A DNA stretch of 62,011 bases from an uncultured Acidimicrobiales bacterium (GTDB lineage: Bacteria > Actinomycetota > Acidimicrobiia > Acidimicrobiales > SZUA-35): NCBI GenBank assembly GCA_937922045.1, contig CAKZXA010000025.1:1-62011 (forward strand), written 5' to 3'. Positions 42,643 to 50,272 of the stretch are shown here, piece by piece; position 1 is the stretch's first letter, and every line of letters begins with the position of its first letter. A model generated the notes under the pieces. It did no database searches. It was not told the DNA's origin and saw only the letters and a list, made by a program, of their open reading frames with translations. The position numbers and the translations under genes were made by a program.

Positions 42643-43427
42643 GCGGTCGATCAAGCGTTCAATCCCTCACCGATCGTGTCGCCATCGTGACCGGAGCGAC
42701 CTCTGGTATCGGTGCGGCGACAGCCGAAGCGTTCGCTGCTGCCGGGGCCCGCGTTGTCGTATCCGGGCGTCGGGCCGAAGCGGCCGAGGCTACTGCAACC
42801 GCGGTAGCCGAGGCTGGTGGTACGGCCCACGTCGTCTTGGGTGACATCGCCGACCCAGCCTTCGCCGATCACCTCGTGGCCGCCACCATCGATCACTTTG
42901 GACGACTCGACATCGTGGCCAACGTCGCTGGCACCATCACCCGGGGAGACGCAACCGAGACCACCGACGATGAGTGGTACCAGAACTTTAGGGTCAACAC
43001 CGACTCGGTCTTCTTCGTCTCGCGATCCGCGATCAGCGCCTTCCGCCATCACGGCGACGGAGGCGTGATCGTGAACCTGGCCTCCAATGTTGGCCTGGTG
43101 GGCAGCGCTGGCCTGCCCGCCTATTGCGCCTCGAAGGGTGCGGTCGTCCTGCTGACAAAGGCCATGGCGCTGGACCACGCGGCCGAAGGCATTCGCATCA
43201 ACGCGCTCTGCCCCGGAGCGGTCGACACCCCGATGCTGGTGTCGGCCCACCACAAGACCGGGCGATCGCCAGAGGAGGTGCTGTCCTCCAACATCGCCTC
43301 GATCCCCCAAGGCCGGATCCCAAAGCCCGACGAGATTGCAGCCGCAATGGTGTTCCTGGCCTCCGATGCTTCCGCCCACATCACCGGTATCGCCCTGCCG
43401 ATCGACGGAGGCTACATTGCTGGATAA
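42639..43427 (+). CDS. Short-chain dehydrogenase/reductase
   Basis: 262 residues with the classical SDR motifs: VTGATSGIGAATAEAF, NVAGTITRGD, NLASNVGLVG (Ser region) and YCASKGA (catalytic Tyr and Lys), ending in the usual GIALPIDGGYIAG. It overlaps the MttB stop by 4 nt. It forms one translational unit with the next SDR and may oxidise an alcohol derived from the methylated compound. Confidence 0.9.
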   Translation: MSGRSSVQSLTDRVAIVTGATSGIGAATAEAFAAAGARVVVSGRRAEAAEATATAVAEAGGTAHVVLGDIADPAFADHLVAATIDHFGRLDIVANVAGTITRGDATETTDDEWYQNFRVNTDSVFFVSRSAISAFRHHGDGGVIVNLASNVGLVGSAGLPAYCASKGAVVLLTKAMALDHAAEGIRINALCPGAVDTPMLVSAHHKTGRSPEEVLSSNIASIPQGRIPKPDEIAAAMVFLASDASAHITGIALPIDGGYIAG

Positions 43428-44184
43428 ACAGCTGGATGAGCGCTTGGCCGGGCGAGTCGCTCTCGTCACCGGCGGGGCTCGAAGTATCGGCGCCGCCATC
43501 TCCCAACGGCTCGCCGCGGCCGGTGCCGTCGTGGTGGTCGGCGACCTTGTCGAGTCACCTGCCCACCCTGGGCTCCGTCTCGATGTGGCCGACGAAGCTT
43601 CGGTCGAAGCAGCGGTGGCCCAGGTGGTGACCGACCACGGGAGGCTCGACATCGTGGTTAACAACGCCGGGATCATGTTCGAAAACCCGATCGCCGAGCA
43701 AGACCTCGCCTCGTGGAACCGGATGATGGCGATCAACCTCACCGGCCCGATGCTGATGATCAAGCACGCTGCACCCCATCTGGCCGCTAACGGTGTCGGG
43801 TCGGTCGTCAATATCGGCTCCATCGAAGGCGATCGCTGCAACCCGGCCCATGCCGCGTATGCCGCAACGAAATCCGGCGTTCATGGGCTTACTCGGGCGG
43901 CGGCGGTTGATCTCGGCCCGGTCGGGATCCGCTGCAATGCGATCGCTCCGGGCTGGATCGACACACCACTGAACGCGGGATACGTCGACACCCACCCCGA
44001 TCGGGAAGCCGTTCTCGACGCTCTGGCCAAACTTCACCCAATCGGTCGGGTCGGCGCCACCAGCGACGTCGGCGACGTGGCGGTGTGGCTCGCCTCAGAC
44101 GAGAGCCGATTCGTCACCGGCCAGGTAATCACCGTCGACGGGGGCCGAACCGCCCGCCCATCACTCCCCGACATCCTCGCCTAA
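43417..44184 (+). CDS. Short-chain dehydrogenase/reductase, second
   Basis: 255 residues. VTGGARSIGAAISQRL, NNAGIMFENPI, NIGSIEGDRCNPAHAAYAATKSG and TGQVITVDGGR are classical SDR motifs. I chose the TTG at 43417, since GGAGG lies about 8 nt upstream and the first SDR-like residues follow directly. The longer open frame is a shadow of the first SDR. It overlaps that gene by 11 nt. Confidence 0.88.
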   Translation: MLDKQLDERLAGRVALVTGGARSIGAAISQRLAAAGAVVVVGDLVESPAHPGLRLDVADEASVEAAVAQVVTDHGRLDIVVNNAGIMFENPIAEQDLASWNRMMAINLTGPMLMIKHAAPHLAANGVGSVVNIGSIEGDRCNPAHAAYAATKSGVHGLTRAAAVDLGPVGIRCNAIAPGWIDTPLNAGYVDTHPDREAVLDALAKLHPIGRVGATSDVGDVAVWLASDESRFVTGQVITVDGGRTARPSLPDILA

Positions 44185-44200
44185 CGTCAACACCCCACCC

Positions 44201-44239
44201 CAGCCACCGCACCTAGCCACCGCACCCAGCCACCGAACC
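44201..44239. repeat. Three 13-bp tandem repeats beside palindrome copy 2
   Basis: Units at 44201-44213, 44214-44226 and 44227-44239 share AGCCACCGCACC with single changes. They end 10 nt before palindrome copy 2. Palindrome copy 1 also has a short tandem repeat beside it (16534-16565), although of a different sequence. Confidence 0.8.
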
Positions 44240-44249
44240 CGATCTCGCG

Positions 44250-44295
44250 TTCTGCTGTTCCCACGCGTCGTTTTCGACGCCTGGGAGCAGCAGAA
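44250..44295. repeat. 46-bp palindromic element, copy 2
   Basis: Identical to copy 3 at 45 of 46 positions (one C/G change at 44281, which breaks one arm pair). The following bases CAGACGG are also shared with copy 3 but not with copy 1. It lies between the end of the second SDR and the end of the DUF559 gene, 46 nt beyond the latter. Confidence 0.9.
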
Positions 44296-44341
44296 CAGAC
44301 GGTCACAGCTGGTCACGGCGCGTTCACGGCGCTCGAGCTGT

Positions 44342-45304
44342 TCAGGCGACCGACGATGTTTGTAGGCGCTGATCGACAACCGCTGCAATCGAGGCTGCGG
44401 TAGCCGCTGGGCGTTGGGTCACCTCAGCCCATGTGACCCGAATCGCCACCCAGCCATGGGCCGCCGCCAACCGATCGCGTCGGCGATCATCGGTCATCTC
44501 CTGATCGCGCTGATGCCAACGGCGACCGTCAGCTTCGAGAACAACCTTCGCCTCCCCATGGGCGAAGTCCACGATGCCTCGTCGACCATCGAACCAGGGA
44601 GGGCGCACCTGGCGACCAAACCCCGTGATCCCCTGGGTCGCCAGCAGCGCCCAGACCCGTGCCTCAAGCTCTGACCCCTCGAGGTCTGATCCCTCACCCC
44701 CAGACGCATCGCCTAACAAATCAACCACGAGACGGCGAAGCTTGAGCACACCAGGCACACCCTGGCGTGCCGTAGCGTCGAAGCAGGACTGCAGCTCGAC
44801 GGCTCCCGGCTTGGCGTCACGCAACTGCGTTTGGACGATATGGCGAAGCCTCGCTTTCCCTACTACACCAGCGAGATCGACAATCGTTCGAGCGGGCGAG
44901 GTGCACGGCACGCCATCTACCTCGACAATGTCGAAGCTCGACAGGGTGCGGCTCGGGTGAACAACAACACCACCCACCCGCCGATGCACTCCGTTTGGCA
45001 CGATCACGTGAACTACGTCCTCGCGGACATCGACCGGGAACCGATGAAGGGCTGCCGCGGTGTGATGAGCCAACACCGATCCCGGCACCGCCGCCAGCGC
45101 CCGGTAGGAGGGCGTCGACCGGTCACGAAGTGCTTCGATGATGTAAACGCCGCGACATACAGAGCTGAGTACACCCTGTCGAAGCCGCCGATCGATGCTC
45201 GAACGGCCGAACCCGGCGTCGAGCAGCGCAGTTCGCGTGCAGACCCCACCCGAGGTCGCCGCTAGCGCATGGAGAAGCGCATCATTTTCAATCGATCCCA
45301 CCAT
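44342..45304 (-). CDS. DUF559 / AbiEi-antitoxin-like protein with a Vsr-type endonuclease fold
   Basis: 320 residues. The N-terminal winged helix (LHALAATSGGVCTRTALLDAGF) and central part (CTSPARTIVDLAG) resemble AbiEi-type antitoxin-domain proteins common in actinobacteria. The C-terminal domain (SELEARVWALL, GRRGIVDFAHGEAKVVLEADGRRWH) is DUF559, related to Vsr and other PD-(D/E)xK nucleases, with the Asp and Glu-x-Asp positions kept. I chose the ATG at 45304. Its function is unknown. It sits exactly between palindrome copies 2 and 3 and is read against its neighbour SDR genes. Confidence 0.75.
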   Translation of the reverse strand: MVGSIENDALLHALAATSGGVCTRTALLDAGFGRSSIDRRLRQGVLSSVCRGVYIIEALRDRSTPSYRALAAVPGSVLAHHTAAALHRFPVDVREDVVHVIVPNGVHRRVGGVVVHPSRTLSSFDIVEVDGVPCTSPARTIVDLAGVVGKARLRHIVQTQLRDAKPGAVELQSCFDATARQGVPGVLKLRRLVVDLLGDASGGEGSDLEGSELEARVWALLATQGITGFGRQVRPPWFDGRRGIVDFAHGEAKVVLEADGRRWHQRDQEMTDDRRRDRLAAAHGWVAIRVTWAEVTQRPAATAASIAAVVDQRLQTSSVA

Positions 45305-45370
45305 GCCACAAGTCTTGCGCCAGCGTGTGACGTCGAAGGTTGATGCTGGCCCCATCGACTATTTCCTCGG

Positions 45371-45416
45371 TTCTGCTGTTCCCACGCGTCGTTTTCGACG
45401 CGTGGGAGCAGCAGAA
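45371..45416. repeat. 46-bp palindromic element, copy 3
   Basis: The best-formed plus-strand copy: 21-nt arms pair at 20 of 21 positions (the remaining pair is T-G) around TTTT. It lies 66 nt upstream of the DUF559 start and 7 nt beyond the GFA stop codon, so in RNA it might also act as a terminator-like hairpin for the GFA gene. Confidence 0.9.
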
Positions 45417-45423
45417 CAGACGG

Positions 45424-45858
45424 CTAGGTTTCGGCCGCCTCGCTGTTGCCGGCGAACTGGGGCACATCGGTCAAGGGCGTGTTGTGGAGCTGGGCCTCGT
45501 CAGCGAACCAGATCTCGCCCAGGGGTATGCCGGCGTCATCGTCGAGGGCGCCGACCATCACACTGGTTCTGTCCTCGTGTTCGGCGGCGACGAAGAACAG
45601 GGTCGAGCCGCACCCACGACAAAACCCGTAGCGAGCGTAGGGGAACCGATGCCAGTCGAGACGACCTTTGGGGTCGGCAACATCCAGATCCTCGTTCGAG
45701 ACTCGCGCCGCGGCCACGAAGTTACCGGAGATGCGTCTGCAATTCTCACAATGGCAGTGCAGCACCTGTTCCAGCGGAGCGCTGATCGTCAGGCTGATAT
45801 CGCCACAAAGACAATGCCCGGTCTGGGTTTCATCATGGATTTCGGCCGCTTCGTTCAT
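45424..45858 (-). CDS. GFA/CENP-V family zinc protein
   Basis: 144 residues with the GFA zinc cysteines: GHCLCGDI, HCHCENCRR and YGFCRGCGSTLF. Members were named after a glutathione-dependent formaldehyde-activating enzyme, but most have no proven reaction. I chose the ATG at 45858, which has a TACGCT box (45870-45865 on the minus strand) 6 nt upstream, so it is probably leaderless. It is divergent from an isochorismatase-like gene. Confidence 0.85.
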   Translation of the reverse strand: MNEAAEIHDETQTGHCLCGDISLTISAPLEQVLHCHCENCRRISGNFVAAARVSNEDLDVADPKGRLDWHRFPYARYGFCRGCGSTLFFVAAEHEDRTSVMVGALDDDAGIPLGEIWFADEAQLHNTPLTDVPQFAGNSEAAET

Positions 45859-45967
45859 GGCCAGAGCGTAGTCGTGCTGGACCGGGCCACAGCCTCCCCG
45901 TCGAGCTGATACCCAAGCCCAGGCATCGTCGGCTGATCCGTGAGGCACCCAACGCTAGTCTTAGACC

Positions 45968-46615
45968 ATGTCTGCTTCGGTGCCTGTTTCCGCACATCCC
46001 CTCATCGTTGGTCGACCGGTGTTGATCGTCATCGACATCCAAGGTGGCGCCGCCGTCGACGCACCCTCGAACGGCGAATCCGAATCCGCCATCCCGTTTA
46101 TGGACGGCTACAACGAGGCGATGGAGAAGGCTCCTGCCCTCGTCGAACACGCCAGGGCTTGCGGTGTTCCCATCGTGTTCTTTCAAGAGGCACACCGCCG
46201 GGATCTGGTCGATTTCGGGCGAGAGTTGGATGGGGCTGAAGGCATCCATCTCCTCGAAGGCGATCCAGGCACCGCAATCCACCCCGATCTGGGCGTAAAG
46301 CCTGACGACTACGTGATCCGCAAGCGTCGCTATTCATGCTTCTTTGGCACCGAGCTCGAGATTCTCCTCAAAGGCCTTAAGGCTGACACCCTCATCCTCA
46401 TCGGCGGTCACACCGATGTGTGTGTTCACTACACCTTTGTCGACGCCCACCAGCACGACTATTACTGCCGGGTTGTAACCGACGTGGTTGCCGGCTCTGC
46501 TCAAGAAGCTCACGACGCGTCACTGCGGGCGATGGAGTATCTACAGACCGGAGCGTGCACAAAACGAGCCGAGGTGATGGCGGCCTTCGACCAGCACGCC
46601 CTCGTCGCTCCCTAG
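45968..46615 (+). CDS. Isochorismatase-like cysteine hydrolase
   Basis: 215 residues. LIVIDIQGG supplies the Asp, YVIRKRRYSCFFGT the Lys, and IGGHTDVCVHYTFVDAH the nucleophilic Cys of the family, which includes nicotinamidases, N-carbamoylsarcosine amidases and maleamate amidase NicF. A NicF role would fit nicX and the nicD-like gene 8 kb away, but this is only suggestive. TAGTCT (45956-45961) lies 6 nt before the ATG, indicating a leaderless mRNA. Confidence 0.8.
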   Translation: MSASVPVSAHPLIVGRPVLIVIDIQGGAAVDAPSNGESESAIPFMDGYNEAMEKAPALVEHARACGVPIVFFQEAHRRDLVDFGRELDGAEGIHLLEGDPGTAIHPDLGVKPDDYVIRKRRYSCFFGTELEILLKGLKADTLILIGGHTDVCVHYTFVDAHQHDYYCRVVTDVVAGSAQEAHDASLRAMEYLQTGACTKRAEVMAAFDQHALVAP

Positions 46616-46632
46616 GTCGAGAAGAGCCCTCG

Positions 46633-47778
46633 TCAGACGAGGGCGGGCATGCGCCGAGCAATGCTCAAAAGCACGATCGACGCCACGGCTGCTACCGCCG
46701 ACAGGGCCGCCGGGCCGGTGATTCCCGACGCGGCGTAGAGCACCCCGCTCAGCGAAACCCCGATGCCTCGAAAGAGGGTACCGAAGGCATTGTTAGCGGC
46801 GAGGACTCGGCCGCGGGCCGACGGCATCGCTTCGCTGACGATCGAGAACGAGGTGACGATGGCGAATTCGAAGCCGAGAAAGAACACCATCAATCCAACG
46901 CCGCCGACAACAAGCGACGAGCCGGCTTGCGTCATCACCGCCAACCCGACCAGGACCAGCAGCAGAGCCGCCAGCGTCGAACGGACCGGGCCGACTCGGT
47001 CGGCGAGGACAGCCGAGGTGGACGAGGCGGTCAGCTCGGCGAAACCGAAGGCGATCGCTACGAGGCCGACACCAGCGGTTGAGACACCGAGCGCTTCGTC
47101 CAGCCACGTCCCGGCGATCACCACGGTGGCCAGACCGGTGATGGCGATGGTGGCCGACCCGGCGATAGTGACCCAGGCCTTGGGCGTCAGCGATCGGCGG
47201 GCATCGCCGCCGGCGGCGTCGTCGAGCAGTTTCGAGTCGTCATCGGATCGGATCACCAGCACAGCGATGACCGCCGCACCCACGCCATAGGCGATAAAAG
47301 GCGCCCGCCAATCAAACCATCCGATGAGCACAGCCGCAATCGGCGCTCCGAGGAGAAGGCCGAAGGCCCACGACGTCTCGAAAATGCCCAGCGCTTTGGC
47401 TCGTCGATTGAAAAGTACTCGACGGCTCAGGTAGGAATGGCCACCCACCGTGCAGAGCGAGACACCAATGATGAGCACAAAGTAGGCGACAGCAAAGGTT
47501 GAGAGGCGGCCGATGATGGCAACAAACGAGCCGACGACGATGAGGCCGAGCGAGGTCAGAATGGCGAGTCGCTCTCGCCCCTTGTCGAGCTGGCGGCCGA
47601 TGAGCAAGGTGATGAGGCCGGCCATCTCGCCGAGACCCAGAATGAGGGTCATCTGTTCGGTAGAGCTCTGAAAGGCGGCGACCAGAACCGGCAGGAAGAA
47701 CGGCACCCAGCGGATCGACATGTTCGTGATCGACTTGGCTGCCGTAAGCAATGCCAGCCGAGCGTTGGAGACGTTCAC
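46633..47778 (-). CDS. MFS transporter
   Basis: 381 residues with about 12 hydrophobic segments and the loop motif LIGRQLDKGRERLAI (G-x-x-x-D-x-x-G-R-x-R-like) after helix 2, repeated less clearly in the second half (LADRVGPVRSTLAA). It is a major-facilitator secondary transporter. Substrate unknown. The GTG start at 47778 follows TAGCCT by 6 nt. It converges with the isochorismatase-like gene. Confidence 0.88.
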   Translation of the reverse strand: MNVSNARLALLTAAKSITNMSIRWVPFFLPVLVAAFQSSTEQMTLILGLGEMAGLITLLIGRQLDKGRERLAILTSLGLIVVGSFVAIIGRLSTFAVAYFVLIIGVSLCTVGGHSYLSRRVLFNRRAKALGIFETSWAFGLLLGAPIAAVLIGWFDWRAPFIAYGVGAAVIAVLVIRSDDDSKLLDDAAGGDARRSLTPKAWVTIAGSATIAITGLATVVIAGTWLDEALGVSTAGVGLVAIAFGFAELTASSTSAVLADRVGPVRSTLAALLLVLVGLAVMTQAGSSLVVGGVGLMVFFLGFEFAIVTSFSIVSEAMPSARGRVLAANNAFGTLFRGIGVSLSGVLYAASGITGPAALSAVAAVASIVLLSIARRMPALV

Positions 47779-47879
47779 CTCGCGAGGCTAGCGCCGCCGC
47801 TGATCCATGCTCGCCGAGGTGAGTCTTCGATTCGACCGCATGCTCGGCTATACGGGCCGCCAGCCGTAAGGAGCAGCCC

Positions 47880-48122
47880 ATGACCAGCAGCAATCGTCCC
47901 ACCGTGGACCCGGCCACGTGGCGCCAAGCCCGAGCCGAGTTCATGGAACGGGAGAAGGCTTTTACCCGCGAGCGTGACGCCTTAAGCGCCGCTCGACGGG
48001 AACTGCCATGGCTCAAGATCGACGACATCTACAACCATGGCACGTCGCCAGCCCATGGCGAGGAGATGCCCGGCATCAGCACGTTCGTGCGGCGGGGCGA
48101 CGACGCCTACCCCGCAAGCTAA
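47880..48122 (+). pseudogene. Internally deleted DUF899 (thioredoxin-like) gene
   Basis: 80 codons with a good AAGGAG start signal. The first about 50 residues (WRQARAEFMEREKAFTRERDAL, RELPWLKID) match the N terminus of DUF899 proteins, which are usually 220-260 residues. The next part (YNHGTSPAHGEEMPGISTF) matches the C-terminal third, so the thioredoxin core with its Cys motif is missing. It also ends early, at DAYPAS, where family members continue as HTYS. It is either a decayed gene or a very reduced version. Confidence 0.6.
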
Positions 48123-48149
48123 GCACCGGCCCGGGTTAGAGTGCGCCGG

Positions 48150-49052
48150 GTGACCGCACTCCTCGCCCTGGCTGGCGCCCTTATCGTTGGTGCTTCCGAC
48201 TTTGTCGGCGGCCTAACGTCGCGAGATAACCCGACCTACCGGGTGGTGGCATGGATCCAGGCATCGAGCCTGGCCATGACCGCCCTCGCCGTGCTCCCCA
48301 TCGGTTGGGTCGCGGTTAGCCAGCGCGATGTGGTCGCCGCCATCGTCGCCGGACTTTCCAGCTCATTCTCCTTTATCGCCCTCTACCGGGCCTTCACCTT
48401 GGGCTCGATCTCGGTTCTCGCACCGACGGCCGCCGTCTTGAGCGCCATCATCCCAACGGTTGTTGGCTGGTGGCGAGGCGAATCGCTCTCGGCTCTCAAC
48501 GTGGCCGGGCTGGCGATCGGGCTCGTGGCCATCACCCTCGTAGCCCAAGATCGCTCAGCCAGATCGGGCAAGGCGGCCAAACCGAGCGAAGCGGGCGCCG
48601 AGCCGCAAGCCAACGCGAAAACAGGCAAGCCGCCCACCTTCACGATCGGCGCCTTTGGACTGGCCGCTCTGGCCGGTGTCGGGTTCTCCATTTTCTTTCT
48701 CGCCCTGGCCGAAACGTCGCCCGACGCCGGGCTCTGGCCTCTGGTCCTAGCCCGGCTCGTCTCGGTACCCGTGGTCTTCGCTCTGGCCGTCGGCTTTACC
48801 GGCACGCTGGCCGTTACTGCGGGCAGCCCCCGCCTGCTGCTTCTCGGCGGGTTCGGTGAGGCGACAGCAAACCTGTTCGCCATGATGGCCTATCAGCGAG
48901 GACCGTTGGCGGTCGCGGCTGTGCTCAGCGCTCTGTTCCCGATCAGCACCGTGCTGTTGGCCCGCCTTGTGCTGGCCGAACGATTGCAAACAATCCAGTG
49001 GGCAGGCGTCGGCCTCGCCATGGTGGCGATCCCCCTGGTGGTTTGGCCCTAG
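48150..49052 (+). CDS. EamA/DMT-family transporter
   Basis: 300 residues and ten hydrophobic helices in two EamA repeats (ALAGALIVGASDFVGGL at the start; LVLARLVSVPVVF and LFPISTVLLARLVLAERL in the second repeat). Probably a small-metabolite exporter. I prefer the GTG at 48150 to the one at 48141, because TAGAGT (48137-48142) lies 7 nt before it and overlaps the earlier codon. Confidence 0.85.
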   Translation: MTALLALAGALIVGASDFVGGLTSRDNPTYRVVAWIQASSLAMTALAVLPIGWVAVSQRDVVAAIVAGLSSSFSFIALYRAFTLGSISVLAPTAAVLSAIIPTVVGWWRGESLSALNVAGLAIGLVAITLVAQDRSARSGKAAKPSEAGAEPQANAKTGKPPTFTIGAFGLAALAGVGFSIFFLALAETSPDAGLWPLVLARLVSVPVVFALAVGFTGTLAVTAGSPRLLLLGGFGEATANLFAMMAYQRGPLAVAAVLSALFPISTVLLARLVLAERLQTIQWAGVGLAMVAIPLVVWP

Positions 49053-50146
49053 CCCTGCTCCATGACGGCTCGGACCCCAGCGACGAAGGCATCGACATCT
49101 TCGGTCGTGGTATCCCAAGCCGTCATCCACCGAACCTGGTTGATGGATGGGTCCCAGTCCCAGAAGAAGGTCCAGTCCTGGAGAGGCTTGATGGCGTGCG
49201 CCGGCAGGATCGGAAACATACTGTTGACGGCCGGGGCAGGACCGGCGTCGAGTCCGTCAACGCCAGCGGCAATCTTCGCCACCTCGGCATGGAGATAATC
49301 GGCGGTTTCGTTGGCCTGAGCTCCGAGGCGCAACCACAGATCGTCGCTTAGCAAGGCCAGAAACTGAGCGGCCACGTAGCGCATCTTCGACGGCAGCTGG
49401 GTCACCTGCTTACGCACGAACTCGGAGCCAGCGGCACATGCCGGATTAAGAAAGACGACGGCTTCGGCACTGACGGCACCAACCTTTGTGCCGCCGAAGC
49501 TGAGCGCATCAACACCGGCACCGATCGTCATGGCCCGCAACGTCTCCACATCGCCGCCCAGTGCCGCGGTGGCGTTGGGGATTCGAGCTCCGTCGAGGTG
49601 CACAAACATGTTGAGCTCATGGGCGGTGTCGCAGAGAGCAGCAATCTCTTCGATCGTGTAGAGCGTGCCGAGTTCGGTTGACTGAGTGATCGAAACCACA
49701 CCGGGTTGGGCGTGGTGCACATCGCCCTGGAGCCAGGCGATGCCGTGCAATTGCTCGGGAGTAATCTTGGCATCGGTGGTGGGTAGGTCGATGAGTTTGG
49801 CCGAGAGAATGCGCTCAGGAGCGCCGGTCTCGTCCACATTGATGTGGGCCCAGTCAGAGCAGACGACGGCCTGATACGGGCCTGGCTTTGACGCCATCAT
49901 CGTGGCCAGGGCGACGATGTTTGCACCCGTGCCATTGAAGGTGAGCCGAGTGATCACGTCGGCATCAAACAGCTCCGAAAATCGCTGTTCGCAACGGGCG
50001 GTGAGTGGGTCTTGACCATAGGCGAGTGCATGGCCTGCGTTGGAGGCGGCCATTGCTTCGATGACGAGGTTGTGAGCGCCTGCCGCGTTGTCGCTGGCGA
50101 ACGAACGAGCGGGGGCCGAAAGCTGGCCGAGAGGGTTTGCAGACAT
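49049..50146 (-). CDS. Low-specificity threonine aldolase / beta-eliminating lyase family
   Basis: A 365-residue PLP enzyme. ARSFASDNAAGAHNLVIEAM begins the fold, LDGARIPNATAALG is the Asp-containing PLP segment, and DALSFGGTKVG contains the PLP lysine. The family cleaves L-threonine and allo-threonine to glycine and acetaldehyde. TAAGGT (50158-50153) lies 6 nt before the ATG. It converges with the EamA gene, overlapping by 4 nt. Confidence 0.87.
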   Translation of the reverse strand: MSANPLGQLSAPARSFASDNAAGAHNLVIEAMAASNAGHALAYGQDPLTARCEQRFSELFDADVITRLTFNGTGANIVALATMMASKPGPYQAVVCSDWAHINVDETGAPERILSAKLIDLPTTDAKITPEQLHGIAWLQGDVHHAQPGVVSITQSTELGTLYTIEEIAALCDTAHELNMFVHLDGARIPNATAALGGDVETLRAMTIGAGVDALSFGGTKVGAVSAEAVVFLNPACAAGSEFVRKQVTQLPSKMRYVAAQFLALLSDDLWLRLGAQANETADYLHAEVAKIAAGVDGLDAGPAPAVNSMFPILPAHAIKPLQDWTFFWDWDPSINQVRWMTAWDTTTEDVDAFVAGVRAVMEQG

Positions 50147-50181
50147 CGTGACACCTTATCGACGACCAGACTCCAGGCAGT

Positions 50182-50223
50182 GTTCGTCCAGCTCGGTTCA
50201 TCCAGCCCGGTTCGTCCAGCTCG
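50182..50223. repeat. Three 14-bp tandem repeats in a divergent promoter region
   Basis: Units 50182-50195, 50196-50209 and 50210-50223 (GTTCGTCCAGCTCG, with two changes in the middle unit) lie between the divergent aldolase and MFS genes. Because the period is near 1.4 helical turns, the units would face different sides of the helix. This argues somewhat against a simple operator array. Confidence 0.75.
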
Positions 50224-50272
50224 CCGGATCTCGCTCCATTCGTTTCGACCAGAGTTGTGTAGGGTCGTGCTC

